Origin: Amaurobius ferox
Lineage: Eukaryota; Arthropoda; Arachnida; Araneae; Amaurobiidae
Length of the DNA stretch: 64,000 nucleotides
Assembly (NCBI GenBank): GCA_951213105.1
Contig: OX578138.1
Span: 89,568,914-89,632,913, forward strand
Reading direction: 5' to 3'
Below the pieces are notes generated by a model. The model did not search any database, had not been told where the DNA came from, and saw only the letters and a list, made by a program, of their open reading frames with translations. Positions 1 through 12,599 of the stretch are shown here, piece after piece (the stretch's first letter is position 1; every line of letters starts with the position of its first letter). Both the position numbers and the translations under genes were made by a program.

Positions 1-1296
1 CATTACAGACGAAATGACACTCAAATGTGTGCTGGTAGCAATCCCTCTGCACATTGGAAATGGGTGGCAATATTATTTGAATGACTCGTTCAGTATTGGA
101 CGTTACATAAATATCACTGTCAGTCGGAGCAGCTCGGTTGAGGTTGAACAGGTGACGATAGTTCAGACAAGGATTATTCCGGAGATGAGCACACTGTCCA
201 CTTCAATTCTCCTCCTCTAAACGTTGGCTTACGCCCAGCAGATTGTGAGAACTTGCGTACAGGCGTTACCAGAAGGTCAAGGGCAATTACGTAAACTATC
301 ATCGTCACCAGGATCAGACCGGCAGTAGAAATTATCTGCCACGGACCTCACTGAATCCATTCGATGACACCCAGTTGATGTTCGTCTGCTGCATAGGAGC
401 CAGGGATTCATGCTCCGCAAACTCACCGTCCATGCAATGTCACAGTTGCCACGGCTTGAATGTAGCTAAGGGAGTAGAGGTCCCACACCACGCCGTTTAG
501 AGGCAGTGCTGTGTTGCACTGCAACCAAAAAAAGGGCGACTTTCTTTACTTCGCTTGTCGCCACTGCCTAAAGAAATGCGCCCTCGCGCTGAATTAGGCT
601 CTGGCTGGTTTGGCTACGACTCGCCATACATCACCGGACACACGACGTCGGATCCTAGCAGAAAGCATTGGCCGCCCTAGATTGGGCCACGGATACCGTG
701 CCTGAAATGCAACAAAGTGCATGCCGGATCGGGCTACACAAAAACACAAGTGCCACGCACTTGGACTGCTATTCTCTCGAGATCACAAAAGCATCTGAAT
801 TTTACATTTTACTAAAAACTTCCAGAAATTTTAGTAGAGGGGAACGACAAAATAGGGATGAAATTCCCCAATTCCCTTTCGCTGTTTCCCAAGCGCAATA
901 AAAAATGGCGGTCCAATTTTGCTTCACACCATTGGTTTGCAAAGAGACGCTTATTTTTTACGCGCTCCACTAAAATAAAAGAACCAGAGGGCTTTCTACA
1001 GACCGGGTGGTTCAAGGACCGGACCCCGAAGCGAGCCACACCTGACAGGGCTATAAATTTTCAGAGATTTGTAGATCAACTTTGACATTTTGCTGCCATT
1101 TATTCTCTGAATATTTACAATCCTTGTCAAGTGCGCATACAATCCAAAGGCGCCAACAATCCCAATTTCGTCTGTGCAGACGCATAGCTATATACATAAT
1201 ACAAAACCATTATATACATTTCAAGTACATTACAATTGCCCTTTTTCCTCCCAGGGTTACGTATAAAAAATTATGGAATTGCTTCATAACATAAAT
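1..1296 (+). repeat. R0 repeat (partial, cut by window start)
   Basis: A moderately GC-rich unit of about 1.5 kb, seen whole at 58,426-59,942 and as a diverged copy at 48,357-56,965 (split by an LTR element). The family ends at the shared block 'gaattgcttcataacata'. Short reading frames occur (for example 14-220), but comparison with the diverged copy shows nearly all differences there change the amino acid, so I do not call genes. A TATA-like 'gctataaatttt' lies near 1,050. The family identity is unknown; an LTR or regulatory part of a larger element is possible. Confidence 0.8.
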
Positions 1297-1600
1297 ATTA
1301 CCAAATTAATGAAAATATCGCAAAAATTACAGAAAACTGTTGTCCAAATGATAAAAATGACACTAAACCAATGAAATTAATTACGTTAGAAAGAAAATAA
1401 TATTATAATGATGTTTCTTTAGCGTTTGTTTATGAATCCAACTGTCCCACTTTCAAACAAATTTTGCAACTTCTTAACATACTATCAAATTTCTGAAAAT
1501 AATGCCGAATGCTGTCATTTAAAATATAAGAATTTGAACATAACAGAAGTTTTAATTTCTTTATATACATATTCCGTACGACGAACAAGTATACTGCTAG
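1297..1600 (+). mobile_element. Helitron 3' end fragment
   Basis: The last ~300 bp of the Helitron family described at 27,906-30,144. It ends with the terminal block 'ccgtacgacgaacaag' (degenerate hairpin) followed by CTAG at 1,597-1,600 and then T, as expected for insertion between A and T. The 5' part is missing, being replaced by R0. The second copy ends at 60,249. Confidence 0.65.
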
Positions 1601-1602
1601 TA

Positions 1603-1880
1603 AGTTATATGAATGACATATGTATTGATTTTTCATTGAAAGGCAGACGATTTATATTTTGATAAAGTCATTCGAATAAAGATGATTTTGCTTATTTAGG
1701 ATTGTCCTTTTCAGTGAAGTTTCAAATTTTCAAGTATAATAAATTACTGTTGGACTGTAATAATTTAAAATATATCAACGCTGGTTGTATCACATTTGGG
1801 AGATTTTTAAATAAAATTGCATTTCAGTTGGAGAGTGTTTCATAATAAATGCTTCATGCATGTTTCATCTTTCTTGAAAT
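1603..1880 (+). repeat. R1 repeat, outer-end fragment (diverged)
   Basis: Matches the outer third of the 1.3-kb R1 family (see 16,219-17,531): 'gatttttaaataaaattgcat' followed by 'gagagtgtttcataa' and a 'catctttcttg' end. Strongly diverged. Duplicated at about 60,252-60,529. Confidence 0.55.
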
Positions 1881-2045
1881 TAATTTGTCCGTTTTTATTA
1901 ATATTATCCGTTTTTATATCGGAAAACCCTAATGATAAAACTATGCAATTTTGAAATAATACTTTAAACTATAATAGACCATTCCAACGGATTATCTGAA
2001 ATTTTGTTAATAACTATAGTGTTAGAGATACATGTATAAAGAATG

Positions 2046-2335
2046 TAGGGTTGTTGAGACCCAGACCGTCCGACCTACCAGAAAGGTGTAAGGTAATATT
2101 TGGACGTCCGGGAAGGCCCACCCAATATAGAGCGCAACCCAGTGGGGGAGGCATCCACAGGAAACGCACCCACCTTCCCCTACCACCAACCTCTCGGAAG
2201 GACATACAGACTCACATGTTTAACGTGATCGTCCTCCGCGGGAACACGGCGGCAGTTTTGGCAATGGCCGGAATCAAACCCGGGCCTACAGAGTGCAATT
2301 CCCGGCCACTAACCACTGGACTACCGCGCTCTAAA
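2046..2335 (-). mobile_element. tRNA-derived SINE, family S1
   Basis: Read on the minus strand, the element starts near 2,335 with a tRNA-like head. The A-box-like 'tagtccagtggttag' and the B-box-like 'gggtttgattcc' are about 40 nt apart, as in RNA polymerase III promoters. A conserved central block follows ('gtccttccgagaggttggtgg') and a tail ending 'ctgggtctcaacaac'. Related copies are at 31,331-31,712 (-) and 40,030-40,330 (+); a duplicate is at 60,695-60,984. Non-coding. Confidence 0.85.
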
Positions 2336-2624
2336 GAACGTAGTGTAAAATCCTTCCTGTAATGCAGTGTCTTGAAGTGCCCTCTCTCTGTGTCATTGCA
2401 GTGGTACTTAATCTGAATGAGAAATGAGACACATCACCCTGGTACACACGTTAACGTTATTCAAATATTCCAAAATATTAAATTGCGAGATTTCGAGAGA
2501 TATGAATAGAGTGAAACCTTGAAAGAACATGATTGAAATATAATGCAAATGTTTTCGACAGATATGATCGAAGAATTTAAATACTCATAATCAGAGATAA
2601 ATTACTTGACTCTTTTTTACTCTT

Positions 2625-3476
<852 letters not shown>

Positions 3477-3906
3477 GGTATAATGTATAATACGTTATAG
3501 CAAATTTGCATGGTCTTGTATGACACAATATGGGATGTACATCTGCATGTAATATGCTATTGTTTGTCATTCAGGTATATGGTTTTAGAAATAGACGTTG
3601 TTATTATTGTTCTATTATGTGTCAATATTTAAATTCTTCTTTAAGTGGAAGCTTTGTAATTTTGTTAATTTATACTTGTGAACATGTTTCAAACATTATT
3701 CACACACTTTTTAACATATTTCAAACATTTACTGTAGATGAATTTCGATAGGGCTGGATCTCGACAATTATATCTTATATTTGTTTCTGTATGATGTATA
3801 TTTACATCTTACAATTTGATACATTCGTATTCCTTTTTGCAATGTACCGGCTCTCCGGGAGTGTTGTCGCGACGTAAAGCATGCTTAACCGGGGTGAGGG
3901 GGTCAC

Positions 3907-3965
<59 letters not shown>

Positions 3966-4110
3966 CGAATCCGTTTAAAAAATATTTTATATTTCTGTGT
4001 ATATTTCTTGAATAATAGTCTATTCATTTACTAACTTTATATTTATTCATGCAAATTTGCTATATTACTGGTCTATATATGAACGATCCATATTTACTTT
4101 CATGTAGCCA

Positions 4111-4148
4111 CTGATGAGGAGCGTATTAACGCTCGGAAGCGCTCTTGC
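4111..4148 (+). ncRNA. Hammerhead-ribozyme-like motif (diverged core)
   Basis: CTGATGA at 4,111-4,117 is followed by a 5-bp helix (GAGCG/CGCTC, loop TATTAA), then GGAAGCGC. This has the order of a hammerhead core (CUGAUGA, helix II, GAAA), but the second core box reads GGAAG and not GAAA, and I could not close helix I. It is likely a decayed copy and probably inactive. Duplicate at 62,760-62,797. Confidence 0.45.
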
Positions 4149-4159
4149 ATTTTTAATAC

Positions 4160-4237
4160 TTTGATATAAGAAGTATAATAATTTAATTATACTTCTTATA
4201 TCAAATACTTTGATATAAGTAATCTTATATCAAAGTA
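4160..4237. repeat. Cluster of perfect palindromes
   Basis: Two adjacent inverted repeats: 20-bp arms 4,160-4,179 and 4,186-4,205 with a 6-nt loop, then 14-bp arms 4,206-4,219 and 4,224-4,237 with a 4-nt loop. Both are built from the word 'ctttgatataag', which recurs a third time at about 4,255. Duplicated at +58,649. Confidence 0.95.
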
Positions 4238-4364
4238 TTAATAACATTTTTAATACTTTGATATAAGATTACTTATAAGAAGTTTTAAATAAAAGACCTT
4301 CTTTATAAACGCTGTGTCATTAATCTTATTTAATTAAAGTCAGACGTGGTACCAAATTATTTAT

Positions 4365-5215
4365 CTAAATATAAGCGTTCCTTAAAAATCACAATTTTCA
4401 CTAAGTGGAAGAAAAGGTGGATGACATATTTTATTTTGGAGTCACGTGATCTATCCATACACTAATAGGGGTGTAATTATTATTTTAATTTTTATTTAAA
4501 AAAACTATTTGACATATTTTGATGAAATCATTTTTAACGTATTTTACGTGGTAATTTAAAAATTTCCTAAAATTTTCAAAGCAATTTGTGAATTCTAGCT
4601 CCTCTTAAAAAATATTTGAAAAATTAGGTCCCATAGGGTTCAATGTGTTTCATTTTACATTCCATGTTAAATCAAAAACAAATTAGGTGATATTATTTTT
4701 TTACATTCCAATATATCCCACAGACCGTCTCAACAACATACTAAAATTGCATTTTGCACTAAAAAGATATTTTTACGGTAGTTATCGTGCGAACGAACAG
4801 ACAGACAGAAAGAACAGAGTCATAAACACTTTACAACTATGTTGAAAAGTGCTAAAAACTAAACATATTTTGAAGAAATTTTTTTACACATTTTATGTCG
4901 TAATTTGAATATTTTCTAAAATTTTCAAAAGAATTTGTAAAGCTCAACTCCGCTTAAAAAATGCTTGAAAAATTTATCCTCATAGGGTTTAATATGTTTT
5001 ATTTTATCAACCACGGGGGAAATCCGAAACTTATTATATGATACTATTCATTTTCATTCCAAAGCATCCCACGGACCGCCTCGTATTAAAATGCTTTGTT
5101 GGTATAGTCATCTTTACGGAAGCTGTCGTGCGAACTGGCAGACAGACAGACAGAATGATCATAGATGACAGACAGAATGTCATAACTTTTCAACGACTTT
5201 GGAAAGCGTTGAAAA
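4365..5215 (-). repeat. Two R1 fragments in tandem, reverse orientation
   Basis: The inner-end half of R1 (about 4,365-4,858), containing 'cagacagacagaaag' and the inner end 'caactatgttgaaaagtg', is followed by a second, more diverged partial copy (4,860-5,215) with its own 'cagacagacagacag' tract and inner end. Both repeat in the right duplication copy (from about 63,014). Confidence 0.7.
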
Positions 5216-5351
5216 TAAGAATCTCATTCCAAAATGTTTTAAAATTTCGAAATTGTTTGCTTTAAACTCTCACCTTACCGCAGTTGTGATTAATTTTCTA
5301 CGGTGCTCTCCTGAATGATCGCTCCTCAACCTCCTTTAAATTACAAGTAGC

Positions 5352-5800
5352 CTTTCCATAGTATATGTTTAACATATACAATATTTTACATTTTTAATGA
5401 CTTATACAATATTGAAGTGTAGAATATTCAATAACGTAAGGAAAGCTCATTATAAGTCCATAAAACAGTGACCAGCCATTGGTCGTTAGTGTCCATTGTT
5501 TTTTAAAACAATTGTTCATTGTTTGTTAAAACAATTAGAAAGATTTAACTTATTTAATAATAGTGTGTGTGTGTGTAATGCTTTACGATTTTATTTTAAC
5601 TATGATCAAAACGTACAAAATATAGAAAACTCATTTGATAAAACTGACCAAATACAATGTTTTATTGCGCTTTCTAAATTCGATCCAAAATGTATAACAA
5701 ATACCACAAAAGGTAGTGTACAATAAATGGTATCATGAGCTTGGAAACACAAATATTACATAAATAATTCTGAATTTTTTAAATGGTCAAAATATTTGAT
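5352..5800. other. AT-rich DNA with no recognisable gene
   Basis: No credible coding sequence. A short frame at 5,496-5,726 is compositionally ordinary and has no recognisable motif. A short (GT) run sits near 5,563. Confidence 0.5.
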
Positions 5801-6490
5801 GGCATTTCCATTCACAGGTAAAATAAATAGATATCTAACCTTCATTAATCAAAATAATCGTACGAAATTTCATTCGATTTGCTTAATTTATTCGAAAACA
5901 ACCGTCTCTCACAGTATGACAGACAGAAACGCAAACATATAAAAAGCGGCTTATAGTTCCAAGCATATAGATCCATCAAAATCAAATCCGAGGCTCATAT
6001 TTTTGACACCATTACAATACTTTCTCTTTACATTAATTATGTGTTTAGCAGAAATGAATACAACGCAAAAATAACATTGAAGTTAAGTATTTTACGATGC
6101 ATGACAATTGAAGAACAAGGAAAAAAACAACTATTCACCGTCAGGATCAGTTTTAAAATAAATACCGTAGCATATGTCAGCACATAAGTTCGCTTTAACT
6201 TCGATTTTTATTTTTATTTTTATTTTCTTTCGTTTGTCTACCTTGTCATCATTTTGTGGGACATAGAAAAAGAAAGCTTAAGCGTTGATGTTGTTTATAA
6301 AGTCTAGTTTATCAATTTGAATTTTGGCATGCAATTTCTATTTAACCATAAAATATACCTGATACCTCGTAAATTGATATTGTAGAAATGATAAGTTCTA
6401 GTTTATTTTAATATAGTTTCAGCCATTGCAATAATTTAATTATAGATTTCATCCATAAAGAATTATTTCAACCAAGTAATAAATAAAATC
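5800..6490 (+). repeat. R6/R5 composite repeat, old copy
   Basis: 5,800-6,045 resembles 39,000-39,290 and 23,370-23,631 (shared 'tagatccatcaaaatcaaat' and 'tgacaccattacaatact'). 6,150-6,490 resembles the 387-bp unit at 27,128-27,901 and 39,370-39,780 ('agaaagcttaagcgttg', 'cataaaatatacctgatac'). The constant order R6 then R5 suggests one parent element. Confidence 0.5.
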
Positions 6491-6689
6491 ATATAATTCC
6501 TTCATTCCTCATTTTGGGTGCATAAAATTATGGGAAACCAAAGTATTAGGCCCCCTTTAAAATTGGCCCCTTCCAAAATGTTAACATTTATTTTGCCCCC
6601 TCCTCCGTAGAAATTTTAGTTTTAGGAAATGTGAGGCCAGAGATAGATCTCAAACTTTGGTGAGTCAGTTTTATGTACATTATTTGTGC

Positions 6690-7405
6690 CTCAAGCGTCA
6701 AACAATACTCCCAGTCTGAATGACGCCAGTGTTTACGACACGTGAACTCAAAGGTCAGAAAATCATAAATTTACGGGTGTCAAGGCAGAAGAGGGGTCGA
6801 ACCCTTAACAAAATGTGAAGTAAAGACATTGGACGGAATGGCTATCCAATGGAGAAAGTATTTGTAGCGTCACTATGAATGCTGTAAATCAGAGAAAAGG
6901 GGGAGTGACACTCCCGAGGAAAAAGAGACACGAACTCTAACTTAAGAACGACACAAAAAAAAAGAACAGTTCGACATTAGATATAGAAGCACGGTGACTT
7001 GGTGAATAAGAACGGCAATGCCAGAGATGCAGAGTGTTCCGTAGATGTTCCAAAAGATGGAGCCAAACACCCAGAGTTACGGCCAGTACGAGTAACTGAT
7101 GCAAGCATTATGATCTATGGTCAAGGCCGAAAGTGAAGGTATGTGCCCATTAAAACTGAAGGTCTAAAAACATTTAGGCATTTTTATACTGGTCTCACAT
7201 GGTTTCTCCACCAGAATAATTAATAATAAGAATAATTGTTGTAATTAAATATTTAGGTATTTTATGTTGTTAATAAATGTTTTATTGTTAAAGTTAAAAT
7301 GGTGTGATCCATTGAGTATTATAATAATTAATTATTTCTTTACAGAATTCGCGCGAAAGATAATAATTGGAGGGTTAATATTGACACACAAGCAGTGTAC
7401 GAATG
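6690..7405 (+). pseudogene. Relic of a two-exon-like block, homologous to 42,735-43,560
   Basis: A diverged copy in inverse orientation of the block at 42,735-43,560. Shared landmarks in order are 'aatgacgcca', 'aaggtcagaaaa', 'gggtgtcaag', 'aaaatgtgaagtaa', 'gatggagccaaacac', 'gttacggccagta', 'ctgatgcaag', then a conserved intron-like stretch starting 'gtatgtgccc' after 'gtgaag' (7,138) and ending 'tttctttacag' (7,345), then 'cgcgcgaaagat'. Here the frame that is open in the other copy is broken by several stops and a one-base deletion. The protein is not recognised. An alternative is an LTR or untranslated region of an unknown element, since I cannot fix the frame from two copies. Confidence 0.5.
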
Positions 7406-7576
7406 ATAAATGGAGAATTTACGGTCATGCTCAAAGATAAAATATAGATGTATTAAATGTTAATAATAATTAAGCTAAAAGCCCAACTTTAAATTTCTAG
7501 TTACCACAGGACAATTAAAACTTTAGTAAGTGTCAGCCATTTTACATACATTTACCAACATATACAATGCTACACC

Positions 7577-7882
7577 ATGAAGTTTTGCAAATTACGAGAC
7601 ATGCAAATTACGAGACAAACGCATCTGGCTGATGCATGCAAATTATCTGGAATTCAAGTAGATCACGTGATTCGAGCGCGAGATAATACTGATGGTAACT
7701 GTTACTGGCTGTCGCCTACGGAAAACCTTTTTCCGACCTGTTTTCCATTTCAGAAGACAGGTGTTGTTGAAGAGATGACTGGCCGACGACACCTATACCC
7801 TTTTCAGCATTTGGATGATTTTGAGGGTATTCATTTTAGGTCTACGTACGACCCGTTTGTCGTACCCACGTATAACCGCTGA
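7577..7882 (+). other. Unassigned 101-codon open frame
   Basis: An open frame just upstream of the Tc1 relic, locally less AT-rich than its surroundings. It is hydrophilic and has no motif I recognise. 'tttttccatttcag' at about 7,740 could be a splice acceptor. It may be part of the transposon, an exon of an unknown gene, or chance. Confidence 0.2.
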
Positions 7883-7929
7883 AATGCGCGTGTCAGCATC
7901 CACTCGGCAAAGGATTTAGAGAAGATAGT

Positions 7930-8595
7930 TTGAAGAAGGGAATTTTAATCGTGCCTGTGGTACAGTTCCATCCAGACGTGCGTCAGCAAGACGGCATGCA
8001 GTGACGGCCCCACAAACGATGGCTGCCGACATTCTGCATCATTTTCAAGGCAAATAAGACGTTACAATATTAGAGAGAACAGTTTTTAGACGATTGGCCT
8101 AAAACGGTTTGCACTCAAACCATTGACGACAAGACACCTTGTTGAGATATTACAATGGTGTCGGACTCGAGCATCTTGTACGGCTGAATGGAAGCGGGTG
8201 GTGTTCAGCGAAGACATTCAGTTCTGTTTGCCGAATGACAGTCGCCGCGTGAGAGTATGGATATGGAAACTGATCAATCCTGCTGTTATTGCTGAACGCC
8301 ATACTGCTCGTCAATGCGGCATCATGGTTCGGGGTGCCATTGGCTTCGATAGCCGGTCACCTCTGTTTCGTATTAGAGACGCAATGACGGAACGATGATA
8401 TGTGAATGGTGTGCTCCGAGAGGTTCCACTGCCCTACCTTTAGTGATTGCAACATGGTACTCTCCATCATAATAATGCGCGATTGCCCACGGAAACCATC
8501 AGAAGAAAATACTTGCAAGGTGTTCTCTGCATCTGTTCCTCGAAGGGTTGCTGCTTCTATCGCCGCAAGAGGTAGTCCTACTGCCTACTTATCAC
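7930..8595 (+). pseudogene. Tc1-like transposase, decayed
   Basis: Pieces of a Tc1/mariner DD34E transposase are recognisable across frames: 'QWCRTRASCTAEWKRVVFS' leading into 'EDIQFCL' (the region of the first catalytic Asp, normally SDES), 'DSRRVRVW', 'RHTARQCGIMVRGAIGFDSR' and a C-terminal 'SASVPRRVAASIAARG'. Upstream remnants of the helix-turn-helix region lie at 7,960-8,110. Stops, frameshifts and a deletion between about 8,440 and 8,510 remove the second Asp and the Glu. It is clearly inactive. I did not find terminal inverted repeats. Confidence 0.85.
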
Positions 8596-8679
8596 ACTAT
8601 CTATACCATTACACTATTGCCTTTGCCTTCTGGAATTAACATATGTTCGCTCTTTCAAAGTATTGCATTTCTTATGTGG

Positions 8680-8683
<4 letters not shown>

Positions 8684-8741
<58 letters not shown>
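8684..8741. repeat. (TA)n(TG)n microsatellite
   Basis: About 32 bp of TA followed directly by about 26 bp of TG. Confidence 0.95.
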
Positions 8742-8745
<4 letters not shown>

Positions 8746-8749
8746 GTCA

Positions 8750-10845
8750 TAAAACACTATAGACAACAAATGGATTCTAAAATGTATTTTAAAAGTATTA
8801 AGACATGTAGGCGCGATGCTGCTCTATAGTGTCTAGTATAATAGAAGAGAAAAGATCTACATATAAAATATCAAAAACAGGAAGGGAGAGGAAAATCCAA
8901 CAGGGAAAATTGAAAAGGCCTAGGGGGATTGTGACCCCCTAGTTCCCGGTTAAAGTCGACTTTTAATCTATAGGAAACACTTCCGGAACCGAAAATTACT
9001 TGAGGCCAATCTCCATATAAATACTAAAGCAAAAGACGCACTCAGTAATATGAACAATTAACAGAAGGACTCCAATATAGATTTTCAAAAGGCAGTTATT
9101 ACATAAAAGGTCCGAAAACCGAATAAACGACAACATATAAGAAAAACATCTCCTCAACTGCAATCCTGCAGTCAAGAGAGAAAAGGGAGTGAAGTGTACA
9201 TATATTGCTTATTACATATATTGCTTAACAGACAAAAATTCCTAGTTACGCCACTGTATAAGACAAAAATCTCGATTTTGATTTATATTTACCAAATGCG
9301 ATACACAATTGTATTTAATACGTTGCTTTTTTTTTCAAGATATTTCAACAGACTTTTACAAACATTCCTCAAAAACATTGAATTTTGTTGAGGGATGCCT
9401 CAAATATTTAAATCTATAAAACTTTCTTTTTCATTTTCAATTCACCAATGCTTTTCGTACGTATAAGGAAATATTACATAAAAATATTAATATCCTGAAA
9501 ATGTACCGCCCATTCAAATTGTGCGGCTCTGCCTCTATAAATCATTTCAAATTTTGTTTCGAACACCTTACCAGCTCTAACCAGTTTAATCCTCAGAAAT
9601 TCTAAAAGCTTTTTTAGCTCACTGATTGAAATATTTCTACCTTATTTAATTAAAATATTGCGTTTTCAAAAATCATTCGAACAGAATAAACCTGTTTCGG
9701 GAAAAGTAAAATGTGTGATTCCTTCAATAAAATCAAATGGTTTTTCCATCCAATACTGCCCTGCCATTGAAAACGAAATAATGACGAGGTTCCATATTCT
9801 ATCTCAACATTGGTCCTTACCCTGTGTGACGTGACCCAAAAGTTATTTATTGATCTGATGATGAAATGTGTGCCACATTTGGCAAGATATTGCCAACTAG
9901 GCAGCTTTTGGAGAATTTCATAATCATGCAGAACGTTCTCGAAATACCTACTAGTTTCGAAGATACAGCCCTCATTCTAGAAATTTCTATGAAGATTATG
10001 TAGACGTCACCATTTAGTTAAAGTTTGTGGAATGTGGATGAAATACGAGTCAGTTTAGAGAAGACATTCAGCTTATTTGTGTCTGGGATTAAGCAAATAA
10101 TTATTTCTGTTGAAGATACAGAAAATTATTAAAAGCATTCCAAGTAAAATTAAAAAGTGAAAAAAATGTAAGTATGGCATCTTACAGCCACCTCCGTTTG
10201 GCAACTTCTTGGTTAATACGATGCTATGACCTAATGTACTAACAGGTAATAGTACTTAAGTTATTGCAACCTAAATTACTAAGAGTTATTGTAGCTTTTA
10301 AAAACTTGTAGAAAATTTTAATTTATTATTTAACGTAGGAGAATTTGATTCAAAATATTATGAATATATATCTTGATTAATACTCTTGCACATTATACGA
10401 TACGTATGATATAACTTTTTTACTTTATCTGAAACCTTAAGTTAAATTAATTTGTTTCTTGCAATTTATCTCTTCAATCATATTTTAATGTCATATTTTA
10501 ATGTCCTATTTTAATCATATTTTAATGTCCTGTAATGTGGGCCTCAAATAGCAATTTAAAAGACTCAATGTTCTTCTTTTTTGCTTACTACCCCATTCGC
10601 AATTGGATTCTTCCGCTTCATCATGTCTTTTGTGCACGAACATTATGTTCCGCAATTTTGTGAATCTCTGTTGTGGCTTACGAAAGCTGTTACACCACCT
10701 GCTACAAAATGCTGAAAATGACCATAGGAAGAAGATTTAAAATCGTACTCAACCTTCCTATAACGATTCTCGTATTGATGAATCCTGTGGCTGTGGAAGG
10801 GGGAGGGGATGAACATTTCGTCAAGACAAAGGTCACATAGTATTT
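8750..10845. other. AT-rich DNA with no recognisable gene
   Basis: No credible coding region. A perfect hairpin, CTAGGGGG / CCCCCTAG with a 7-nt loop, lies at about 8,920-8,942 in an otherwise featureless context. Short direct repeats of 'tcatattttaatg' occur at 10,478-10,530. Confidence 0.5.
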
Positions 10846-12150
10846 TTTAACACTTTACAACAAAGTTGCAAAGTGTTTATGATTTTGTTCATTCTGTCTG
10901 TCTGTCTGTCTATCTGTCCGTTAGCACGATAACTGCCGTAAAAATGACTTAATCAAAATGAAATTTTAGTATGTTGTTCAGACGGTCTGTAGGACCTATG
11001 GGAATATAAATAAATAATATCACCCAATTAGCTTTGGATTAGACCCGGGTTGAAAAAATGAGACACATTGAGCCCTATCGGACCTAATTTTTTAAACACT
11101 TTTTAAGCGGATTTAAAATTCACAAATTGCTTCGAAAATTTTAAGTAATATTCAAATTGCTCCGTAAAATATATAAAAAAAATTCAGTCAAATATATTCA
11201 GTAGTTTTTTAAATAAAAATTAAAATAATAATAACACCTCTTATTTGAAGCGATCACGTGACCATGATATGAAAAGATCACCTGACCCACTTCAAATAAT
11301 GTATGGCATCCATCTTGTCTCAAAATCGTGATTTTTAAAGTTCTTTTTAATTCATATTGAGTGTTGTACCCATCCAAAAACCACTTTATTTTCGCTTAAA
11401 TTCTGTGCATCTACATACTGAAATAACCCAATTACAATATATTTGAGTTTAAATGCTCATCCAAATTTGATTATTTCTACAACGAAGCCTATTTTTCACC
11501 TATGTAAAATGTAAACAGCAAAATATGTAGTATGAGTTGTATTACAATTGCTGCATTTCTTTAACAAAAAATCATTTTGTTCATGGAGTCTGCGTAGCTG
11601 ATATGAATGAAATATTCATTGATTTTACAAACAGAAGGACGATTTTTTTCGATGAAGTTTTACGCATAGAGTTTAATTATTTGTAGCTCCATGGTATCAA
11701 TTTTTAAATAAAATAAATTACTATAGTAGTGTGGTGAATGACATGAATGGGAATTATTCAAGAATGAAATGCTGCTTTTATAGAGAGACCCAGGCGTGTT
11801 ATTTTTTCTTTGACGTCATTTGACTGAATTTCAGTTGCTTTCAAAGGAGTTTTCAAATACAATAAATTATCGTAGTATTATTATAATTCTAAAATTATTA
11901 ACGAGGAATATAACACATTTTATGGATGTTTAAACAAGGCAATTTATATTTCAATGCCGTCATTTGAATTAAGTTCATTTTTTTTATGTAGATTTAAGTT
12001 TTCAAATATAATAAATTAATGTATTATTGTGATATGTTTTGAAATATTACCGAGAAATATATTGCAGTTTAGCCATGTTTAAATAAAATTGCATTGAAGT
12101 TGGAAAGTGTTTCATAATCAATGCTTTAAGCGAAATTGATCTTTCTTGTT
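10846..12150 (+). repeat. R1 repeat, full-length copy
   Basis: A 1.3-kb non-coding repeat. The inner end 'ttaacactttacaacaaag' contains a short inverted repeat (AACACTTT/AAAGTGTT), followed by 'ctgtctgtctgtctatctg' and 'cacgataactgccgtaaaaa'; the outer end is 'aatcaatgctttaag' then 'tgatctttcttg'. Other copies: 16,219-17,531 (+), 37,116-38,392 (+), 15,220-15,970 (-), 35,053-36,350 (-). No protein is encoded. Its clean insertion at 37,116 argues for a mobile non-autonomous element of unknown class. Confidence 0.75.
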
Positions 12151-12575
12151 TGCTCTTTGCTTTCGATATATTTATAATATATTCTACACTGAAGAGCACT
12201 GAAAAGCAGGAAAGTGTTCCAAAAAGGCTTGCATCTGTACATGACTGATATTCATAACTATTGTTTTATTTTGTGGCTTTTATACTCAAACAAACCGCTT
12301 ATAAATGCTCTTCCAATGTTTTGAATGCTCGCCCTCTTCGGGCAACGGAATTCACATATCTGTTTCTGGCATATTAGACACCGGCCGTCAGGGAATAGCC
12401 GATACCTGCAGTGGCAGTAAGAAAACTAGCTATTTTACAATTTTATTATCCTCAATGAAGTCTGTTACCATCAATTTTGTTATCCTCAATTTTGTTACCC
12501 TCAGTGAATTTTGTTACCAACATTATGTCTTATCACTCATAAATGAGAAAAACGTCCATAGATGCTGTGAAATCA
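12151..12575. other. Unassigned DNA downstream of the chitin-binding exon
   Basis: Includes a less AT-rich patch (12,305-12,420) and short imperfect repeats of 'tcaattttgttaccctca' at 12,470-12,515. No gene recognised. Confidence 0.4.
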
Positions 12576-12593
12576 ATACATGAGTTCTTGTGT

Positions 12594-12599
12594 TTTATT
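12594..12599 (-). terminator. Poly(A) signal AATAAA for the chitin-binding gene
   Basis: AATAAA on the minus strand, about 135 nt beyond the stop codon of the chitin-binding exon. It gives a terminal exon of ordinary size. Confidence 0.5.

Larger units (their letters stand above)
3477..4330 (+). mobile_element. Probable 3' non-coding part of the Penelope-type element
   Basis: Sequence behind the reverse transcriptase: T-rich DNA, a (TA)26 tract at 3,910-3,961, a hammerhead-like motif at 4,111-4,140 and a cluster of perfect palindromes at 4,160-4,237. Penelope-like elements are known to carry hammerhead motifs in their terminal regions, so this is plausibly the element's tail. Its end is uncertain: the next recognisable sequence is an R1 fragment from about 4,365. 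Confidence 0.5.

Noticed and set aside
14..220. 68-codon open frame in R0, present in three copies
   Set aside because: Between the identical pair and the diverged copy (55,534-55,740) nearly all differences change the amino acid and none suggests protein constraint; it is repeat DNA.
2051..2362. 103-codon frame rich in Pro and Arg
   Set aside because: It is the antisense of a tRNA-derived SINE; the apparent coding potential is due to SINE base composition.
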